Assembly: GCF_014193845.1 (NCBI RefSeq)
Contig: NZ_JACHZX010000008.1
Span: forward strand, 62,001-126,000
Length of the DNA: 64,000 bases
From: Sphingomonas sp. BK345
GTDB taxonomy: Bacteria; Pseudomonadota; Alphaproteobacteria; Sphingomonadales; Sphingomonadaceae
Direction of reading: 5' to 3'
Each line of letters starts with the position of its first letter. Position 1 is the first letter of the stretch. Both the position numbers and the translations under genes were made by a program. Below, piece after piece: positions 60,001-64,000 of this stretch. The notes beneath the pieces were generated by a model that searched no databases, was not told the origin of the DNA, and saw only the letters and a list, made by a program, of their open reading frames with translations.

Positions 60001-61018
60001 CCTTGTTCGTCTCGGCGATCTCCCACGCGTACCGATCGGCGCTGCGCCCGAGGATGCCCGCGCCTGGCACCGTGCCGCCCGGGTTCGCCTCAGTCGCGCG
60101 CGCCGCCGCCAGCTTGGCCTGCTGCTCGCGCAGGAGCACGTCGAGCAGGCCGTGCTTGCGGATCGTCAGCTGCCGGGTTGCCTCCGCGGCGTGGAGCTCG
60201 GCCTGCATGCCGGCACGAGTGGTGCGATTCAGAACCTCCTGCGCGCCGCTCAGCCGGTCCGTGACCTCCTTGAGCCGGGTCTTCGCCGCGCTATCGGTGT
60301 TCGCCGCGTCCGCGCTCTTGAGAAGCGATTCCGCCAGCCCGGCGCCCAGCGTGGTCGCCAGCGTGAGTGCGATGCCCCAGGGGCCGGCGAGGAACCCACC
60401 GACCTTGCCGAGCGCGCCGCCGAAACCGTTGAGCGCGCCCGCCGCCTGAGGTGCCTGCATCGCGAAGGCGCGCAGAACGGACGTGCCTCCCACCACCTGG
60501 ACGGAAAAGTCCTGAAGCTGGAAGCCGAGGTTCTGCATCGAGGCGCGCTGCTGCCCGGTCGCTGCCGTCACGCCCTTGGATCCGCGCTCGAGCTCTTCCA
60601 TGCGCTGCGTGGCGGCGCGCAGCCGCTCGGCCAGGTCGGTGTTGCCGAAACCAGCGTTCCGCTCGGCTAGCTGCTCGGCGTTGAGGCGCCGCAGCTCCTC
60701 GCGCGTCTTCCCGTAGGCGTTGGCCTGCTGCTCGAGCCGCCGCACCAGCGCCTCGCCGGACTTCTCGGCCCGGTTGGTCGCGGTTCGCACCGACTCCATC
60801 GCGCGATCGGCCGAGCTGCCGACCAGCCGGAAGCCAGCGACTGCCTGGTCGGCCTTCACCATCTGGCGGGTGGCTTCCTCGATCCGGTTGGCATCGCCGA
60901 CAACACCGGTCGTCGTCGATTCCATCGCACGGTCGATCTGCCGCAGCGTCTCGACAGCACGCTCGCTGTCGATCTCGAAGCCTACGGAGAGGGTTGGGCT
61001 GCCGTCGACGTCAGTCAT
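57098..61018 (-). CDS. Phage tail tape measure protein
   Basis: The 1306-residue product is a tail-length ruler: long Ala/Leu/Gln helices (VETLRQIDRAMESTTTGVVG, MQNLGFQLQDFSVQVVGGTS), several hydrophobic stretches (GGFLAGPWGIALTLATTLGA, MFASLGPAAFPAVAAMLGVM), and C-terminal coiled coils. Length predicts a tail near 200 nm if unprocessed. It ends a leftward phage gene run; no downstream minor tail gene follows, which is unusual. Confidence 0.88.
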   Translation of the reverse strand: MTDVDGSPTLSVGFEIDSERAVETLRQIDRAMESTTTGVVGDANRIEEATRQMVKADQAVAGFRLVGSSADRAMESVRTATNRAEKSGEALVRRLEQQANAYGKTREELRRLNAEQLAERNAGFGNTDLAERLRAATQRMEELERGSKGVTAATGQQRASMQNLGFQLQDFSVQVVGGTSVLRAFAMQAPQAAGALNGFGGALGKVGGFLAGPWGIALTLATTLGAGLAESLLKSADAANTDSAAKTRLKEVTDRLSGAQEVLNRTTRAGMQAELHAAEATRQLTIRKHGLLDVLLREQQAKLAAARATEANPGGTVPGAGILGRSADRYAWEIAETNKAIAANDKAMKESQTNILVARGALIRREVAGATDAATAATQRHDNAVHDLTVRYEAGKLSSRDYQSALIAEDRALQAAQKTISDSAKADRAAGAAARREHAKELRDIAAAAKELQSSYETLEGRFDTVASAGRRYSKDLADIAKLQRAGKIDQETADAWGFKAAREAAAKVAEKVDEIKLAVDDVPALTQVKFEVTGLDKLLGTTLNPFDVIARDARDAAGSLSGAFDGVGRSIGRAVDVLGDYGAQQDRLDRMGLTREQLMSESAKLRLNSTIAATNAAKGLFSENSRGYAAMEAAERALMAVQLVKTGIDVAGGAARMFASLGPAAFPAVAAMLGVMAGLGFSGRGSGAPAPTNTGTGTVFGNSTAQSESIKRSLDSLREVNVTTSVYAREQLAALRSIDSQIGGVATQIVRGGDLDATKGISTGFSTNAIGSVLKAVVPIFGGALASLFGSKTSITGSGLYAGAQSLGSILGGGFDASTYADTEKVKKFLGITVGRSTSTKYGAIDPALESQFTMILRGFNDAIASAAGPLGQSTDAIQQRLNGFVVNLGKIDLTGLSGEEIQAKLENVFGAAADRMAEAAFPGLSRFQQVGEGAYQTLVRVASTVEAVTGSLNQLGLGARALSLDAKVALADQFDSVGDLVNAADAFFAAYYTPAEQNAAKLSQLNSVFLSLGVSTPASIAAFRQLVEAQDLATAAGRSTYATLLQLAPAFADLQKTMASAKSAADVLAEREDLERKLLELAGDTAAIRALDLAKLDASNRGLQQQVWAVEDAQAAVKAAEDLREAWGNVGKSILDEVDRIRGLTTDATSGGFAAVMGRFNDATLAARAGDQDAAKSLPALSQALLKIAGESATSRQELDRVSAATASSLSDTAALIGALSGVGTSPAALLAAAGAQAAASPPTSNDGQLNAIDEIRQELADMRREMVAVLTTTASNTGRLTRYLEDVTAASGGDAISVVQAAS

Positions 61019-61114
61019 GGGGCACTCCGGAATTTAATTCGCAGGAAAGTTTAATTCGCACGCGCGAAAAAAGAGGTTCGATATCGGTGTCCGCCGGCCG
61101 AACCCTTCGCTCGC

Positions 61115-61429
61115 TCACCACCCCCCCTGCCTCAGGCGGGCGCTGGCGGCCCGCTCGAGCTTCGACTTGGCGTCGTGGCACTCGCGGCAGAGACCCTGCT
61201 TGTTTGATCGGTCGTCTGAGCCACCAGAGCTCAACGGCTTGATGTGGTCGACCACCTCCGTCGCGGTCACTCGCCCCTTATCCAGACAGGTGCGGCACAA
61301 CGGCTCCTCGGCCTTGATCCTTCCGCGGTCGGCCATGCCAGCGCGGCCGCGTAGGCGAGCGACCGGTCGGGTGGTCGACCAGGCCTTACGCGGCGCGCGA
61401 GGCCGCATCATCGGCGGCTTGCTCGGCAT
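61115..61429 (-). CDS. Phage HNH endonuclease
   Basis: The 104-residue product has an Arg/Pro-rich N-terminus, LCRTCLDKGRVTATEVVDHI, the catalytic KPLSSGGSDDRSN and LCRECHDAKSKLE. The CxxC...H..N...CxxCH layout is that of phage packaging HNH nucleases that work with large terminase. The large terminase itself is not in the window. Confidence 0.85.
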   Translation of the reverse strand: MPSKPPMMRPRAPRKAWSTTRPVARLRGRAGMADRGRIKAEEPLCRTCLDKGRVTATEVVDHIKPLSSGGSDDRSNKQGLCRECHDAKSKLERAASARLRQGGW

Positions 61430-61469
61430 GGCTAGGCCTCCGTGACCCGAACGATTTGGTGACCGGCCG

Positions 61470-61682
61470 TCACAGGTGAGCCTCGGTTGTGCCGCTCGGC
61501 AGGTACATGCGCCCATCGCGGACGAAGGCGCCGGCCGCCATGATGCGGCGCACGCCGTCCTCGACCATCGCGCGTCGCTCGTGCGGCTTCAGCTCGTCGA
61601 AGCGTGCGTCTGCGAGCAGCGTGCGCATGACGCAGCCGGCGAAGTGAACCGCCGTCGGTTCGAGGGTGCTAGGCAGCGCCAC
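61470..61682 (-). CDS. Hypothetical phage-region protein, 70 residues
   Basis: The product starts MALPSTLEPTAVHFAGCVMR then LLADARFDELKPHERRAMVE and ends GRMYLPSGTTEAHL. A helix-rich small protein with no recognised family. It overlaps the carbohydrate-binding-like gene upstream by 14 bases. Confidence 0.55.
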   Translation of the reverse strand: MALPSTLEPTAVHFAGCVMRTLLADARFDELKPHERRAMVEDGVRRIMAAGAFVRDGRMYLPSGTTEAHL

Positions 61683-62163
61683 GGGTCAGGTCCTTTCCAT
61701 CGCGGCCGCGCTTCACGGCCAGGGTCCAGGCCGAGCTTCCTTCGCCCGGCTTCTCCTCGGTGATCTCGTTGCAGTGCCAGAGGCTGCCGCCGAAGGTGAC
61801 CATGTCGCCGGTGTCGTACACCTCTCCGGGAGTGTGCACGCCTCTGTAGATTACCGCCTTCTGCTTCGAGACCTCGCCCTTTAAGCGCACAATCTCGTCG
61901 CTAAGCATACGGACCAAGCTGCCGAGGTGTTCGGCTTGGAGGCTCTGTTGCGCAATGAATTCGTGAATGGTCCAAAGGTCTCGGTTTTGGACTGCTACCG
62001 TCTTTGTAGCGGTTTCGCTGGTATAAACCTCATTGCGGAAGGTTAAAATTTCCCGCTTCGCTTCGGCCAGAACGTCTAGGACACGAGCGCTGTCGAAGTC
62101 GCGCTCGAGTGCGTTGCAGTACTTCGACCACACAGCTTCCTGCTCTCGCGTTATCCCACTCAC
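61669..62163 (-). CDS. Phage protein with C-terminal carbohydrate-binding-like domain
   Basis: The 164-residue product has an N-terminal helical half (EQEAVWSKYCNALERDFDSA, then SLQAEHLGSLVRMLSDEIVR) and a C-terminal GVHTPGEVYDTGDMVTFGGS then LWHCNEITEEKPGEG, the type often seen near structural genes of alphaproteobacterial phages. The GTG overlaps the prohead protease stop. It may be a head or tail accessory protein that binds sugars. Confidence 0.75.
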   Translation of the reverse strand: MSGITREQEAVWSKYCNALERDFDSARVLDVLAEAKREILTFRNEVYTSETATKTVAVQNRDLWTIHEFIAQQSLQAEHLGSLVRMLSDEIVRLKGEVSKQKAVIYRGVHTPGEVYDTGDMVTFGGSLWHCNEITEEKPGEGSSAWTLAVKRGRDGKDLTRGAA

Positions 62164-62885
62164 AGCTTCACCACCTTTGTCGGCTTGCGGGTGCTGGCCC
62201 GCTTCTCTCGGGCGAGCCGCACCAGGGAGTCGGCAACGTCGGCCGCGGTGAGCTTCACAACGGGGTGCGGGATGCCAAGCCGCTTCCTGCGAGCTTCCCG
62301 CTCGAGATGCTCGTTCAGGAACTGCATCTGGAGCTTCTCCTTCGCGGTGAGCCTCACCGCGCGGGCGCTCCCCGCGACACCAGCGCGCACCACCCGGCTC
62401 GACGGTATCGAACCGCGCCGCTGCGCCGACTTCACCGCCTCGATGATCGCTTCCGCCTGCGCCGGGATGGTGACCGCGCTCAGCTCGAACACCTCGGTTT
62501 CGGTGTACCGCACGCCGCCGCCCTCGATGTAGCTGTACTCGATCGGCCGGAAGCCGATGCTCGTCGCTCTCACTAGGCCCATGGTGATCGAGTCCCAGGC
62601 CTCGTGCAGCCGATCCTTCAGCGCCGCCGAGGTCGCCTTCGCAGGGTCGGCGATCGTCGCGGTGAAGGGGATACCCGACGCGGTCGGCGTGCCGAACTCG
62701 CACGTGCCGATCGGCTTGTCGTGGAAGTGCTGCCACAGGAACGGGAGCGGGTTCACGAACCGAACGCCCATTGGCTCGACGATGTCACCGACGCGGTCGA
62801 CCGTCGGCGTGGTCGCGATGCCGGTCACGATCCGCTGATCCTTGCGGACGTCCTTGACGGTCAGGATGCTGTAGGCGCGCTTCAT
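62160..62885 (-). CDS. HK97-family phage prohead protease
   Basis: The enzyme cleaves scaffold and capsid proteins during head maturation. The 241-residue product has GIATTPTVDRVGDIVEPMGV, FLWQHFHDKPIG with the histidine, DSITMGLVRATSIGFRPIE and VFELSAVTIPAQAEA, the conserved blocks of the HK97 serine protease. The substrate major capsid gene is missing nearby. AGAGGAAC precedes the ATG. Confidence 0.9.
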   Translation of the reverse strand: MKRAYSILTVKDVRKDQRIVTGIATTPTVDRVGDIVEPMGVRFVNPLPFLWQHFHDKPIGTCEFGTPTASGIPFTATIADPAKATSAALKDRLHEAWDSITMGLVRATSIGFRPIEYSYIEGGGVRYTETEVFELSAVTIPAQAEAIIEAVKSAQRRGSIPSSRVVRAGVAGSARAVRLTAKEKLQMQFLNEHLEREARRKRLGIPHPVVKLTAADVADSLVRLAREKRASTRKPTKVVKL

Positions 62886-62973
62886 GGGTGTTCCTCTGCT
62901 GATCAGAGAATGCACCCGGCCAGAGCCACCCGACCAGTGTAGGTTCGGGCGCTTTCGGGCGCTTTCGGGCGGT

Positions 62974-63300
62974 TCAAGCCGCACTTTTTTCGTCCTCTCC
63001 CCAGCCGCAGAGAGCCGATAGCGCGTACTCGATGCGGCCTCCGCGCTTGCGGAACGGGAGTGGGCAATCGAGCCCGCGCCGATTGCGCAGCGTCTGCGGC
63101 GAGCGGTTGAGCAGCCGGGCAGCGTCACGCTCGGACACGTGATCGTCCCAGGTCGGCTGGATCCGCATGACGACACACGCCGCTCTCATCAGGGTCAGCT
63201 CGTCGCGCGCACCCGGATCGGCTTCGGGCAGCGCCTGGCCGCATGTCGGACAACAGCCGGTCGCAGTTACCACGGTTGCCACCGCCGTTTGATTTCTCAC
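62974..63300 (-). CDS. Phage HTH DNA-binding protein
   Basis: The 108-residue product has an N-terminal CCPTCGQALPE zinc-like knuckle and a C-terminal helix-turn-helix ERDAARLLNRSPQTLRNRRG, followed by a wing RKRGGRIEYALSALCGW. It may be an excisionase- or terminase-type DNA binder. The GTG overlaps the stop of the upstream small terminase-like gene. Confidence 0.7.
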   Translation of the reverse strand: MRNQTAVATVVTATGCCPTCGQALPEADPGARDELTLMRAACVVMRIQPTWDDHVSERDAARLLNRSPQTLRNRRGLDCPLPFRKRGGRIEYALSALCGWGEDEKSAA

Positions 63301-63560
63301 AGCGTGCCCCTCACCGACGGGGGCAGAAACTGGTCGTGCGGGCTGCGCGGCGGCACGTTGCGCGCCAGCGGGTGAACGTACTGAACAGCGGCGATCGCCA
63401 TGGCGTCACGGCGTGCGGGGTCCGCCTTAGGGTCGCACATCACCCTCAGCATGTAGCCGAGCGGGGTCTGGTTCATCCCTTCCGCCGCCTTCTCCGCTGC
63501 GGTTCTGGTGCGCGAGCCGACCGGACGGCCGGCGCCAGCGCGGGCACCTCCTCTAGGCAT
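63297..63560 (-). CDS. Phage small terminase-like protein
   Basis: The 87-residue product starts MPRGGARAGAGRPVGSRTRT and continues PLGYMLRVMCDPKADPARRD then AMAIAAVQYVHP. The GARAGAGRPxGS N-terminus and the PLxYML-DPxADPxRRDAMA-AVxYVHP pattern match small-terminase-like phage proteins. GGAGGTGA lies before the ATG. No large terminase follows in the leftward run. Confidence 0.7.
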   Translation of the reverse strand: MPRGGARAGAGRPVGSRTRTAAEKAAEGMNQTPLGYMLRVMCDPKADPARRDAMAIAAVQYVHPLARNVPPRSPHDQFLPPSVRGTL

Positions 63561-63767
63561 GGGTCACCTCCAGAGCGGCCGACGAGGCGCCGCCGTTTGA
63601 TTTCGCGATTTCATCCAGCCGGATTTTTTCTCTGCGTGAGAGCGGGACCGGTCTAGCCGGAAGGCGCCTTCGCGATTTCGAGGACACCCCCCCCCCCGGG
63701 GTGGGGTGGATCGATCGACGTCCGCGCCGGTTAGGCTCTCGTCCGCATGCCGCGGTGGAGAACCAGC

Positions 63768-63902
63768 ATGCACCCGATCTTCAGCCGCAAAGCGCCGCGC
63801 ACCGGTCAGGTCAATCACGTCGCTGGCGCCATCTACCTCGGCTTGATCGCTGCCACCTCGCTGGCAATCGCCGTGGCAAGCGGGTTCGTCGGAACGATCT
63901 AA
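63768..63902 (+). CDS. Small membrane protein, 44 residues
   Basis: The frame starts MHPIFSRKAPRTGQVNHVAG and continues AIYLGLIAATSLAIAVASGF, one hydrophobic helix after a basic segment. GTGGAG lies upstream. It is on the plus strand opposite the phage genes. No family recognised. A long opposite-strand frame here looks spurious. Confidence 0.4.
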   Translation: MHPIFSRKAPRTGQVNHVAGAIYLGLIAATSLAIAVASGFVGTI

Positions 63903-63967
63903 CAGCAACCGGCCGTTTACCAGTCGGTCACGGAACCAACCTATGTTGGCCTTCAAGGAGGCACCGC

Positions 63968-64000
63968 ATGGACACGTTCGACGACGATGATTGGACCGAT
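63968..64000 (+). CDS. Start of an unidentified gene cut by the right edge
   Basis: An AAGGAGG lies 6 bases before an ATG that gives MDTFDDDDWTD before the window ends. The acidic start cannot be assigned to a family. Confidence 0.45.
   Translation, partial: MDTFDDDDWTD

Larger units (their letters stand above)
52538..64000. mobile_element. Accessory region with prophage remnant next to a CAT-anticodon tRNA
   Basis: The region opens directly at the 3' end of the tRNA, a classic integration spot. It mixes unknown small genes, an AT-rich patch (about 53720-54240), duplicated fragments and phage genes (small terminase-like, prohead protease, HNH, tape measure) on the minus strand. No integrase or second att copy is visible, and the right border is outside the window, so the extent and mobility are inferred. 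Confidence 0.6.

Noticed and set aside
63687..63697. Run of eleven C residues
   Set aside because: It may be a real homopolymer or a sequencing artefact; it lies outside supported genes and gives no clear function.
63564..63956. 130-codon minus-strand frame at the right edge
   Set aside because: It has no family features, covers a poly-C tract and an opposite-strand small ORF, and only its last residues echo the neighbouring HTH gene through the 15-bp repeat.

Overview
The window is about 64 kb of high-GC chromosome from an alphaproteobacterium, most probably a Sphingomonas-like member of the Sphingomonadales. Supporting signs are: ChpT, the histidine phosphotransferase of the CckA-ChpT-CtrA relay; the rpsF-rpsR-rplI operon next to fabD; a PEPxxWA-type CTERM protein; DUF6481 and FYDLN-acid (TIGR02300-like) proteins; a class II-like AroA; and short palindromic repeats of the kind common in sphingomonads. 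Strain and species cannot be read from the sequence alone.

Layout of the core, 1-52.5 kb. fabD (cut by the left edge) diverges from the ribosomal protein operon S6-S18-L9. A 26-bp tandem repeat and a palindromic element separate a small ORF from mutL. The elongasome operon mreB-mreC-mreD-mrdA-rodA follows and ends at tRNA-Lys. Next come a DUF6481/methyltransferase pair, small proteins and superoxide dismutase. A phage-shock locus (12.9-17.6 kb) has pspF diverging from a sigma-54-driven operon: a small exported peptide, pspA, pspB, pspC and four further small membrane/coiled-coil proteins that resemble PspB. sufE, a ferredoxin/J-domain pair, rnpB, an AmpD-like amidase and a drug/metabolite exporter come next. 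A chemotaxis block (cheA-cheW-cheY-cheB-cheR, no receptor in the window) is followed by a TbpB-like lipoprotein, chpT, a JAMM protease, rluD, rpoH, a flavin amine oxidase and mtgA. dnaX-ybaB, ald divergent from an Lrp-type regulator, and a flavin-dependent halogenase-like gene lead into a stress-type cluster (entericidin, membrane protein, two CsbD-like proteins, a triple-PAS LuxR regulator). The core ends with tRNA-Ala, TIGR02300, aroA-cmk-rpsA, ihfB, tRNA-Leu, a peptide-binding lipoprotein, DUF4112, anmK, rimO and a CAT-anticodon tRNA.

Accessory region, 52.5-64 kb. Immediately beyond the CAT-anticodon tRNA the gene content changes to small unknown ORFs, one AT-rich membrane-anchored gene, a duplicated gene fragment, a PEP-CTERM protein and a leftward phage module. 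In transcription order that module is a terminase-small-subunit-like protein, an HTH protein, a HK97-type prohead protease, a carbohydrate-binding-like protein, an unknown ORF, an HNH nuclease and a 1306-residue tape measure protein. Large terminase, portal, major capsid, tail tube, lysis genes and an integrase are not seen, so this looks like a rearranged or decayed prophage, or one extending past the right edge.

The strongest candidates for something new are the Psp operon carrying a run of five PspB-like proteins under paired GCCA-N5-TGGC dyads and a sigma-54 promoter, and the gapped phage module.
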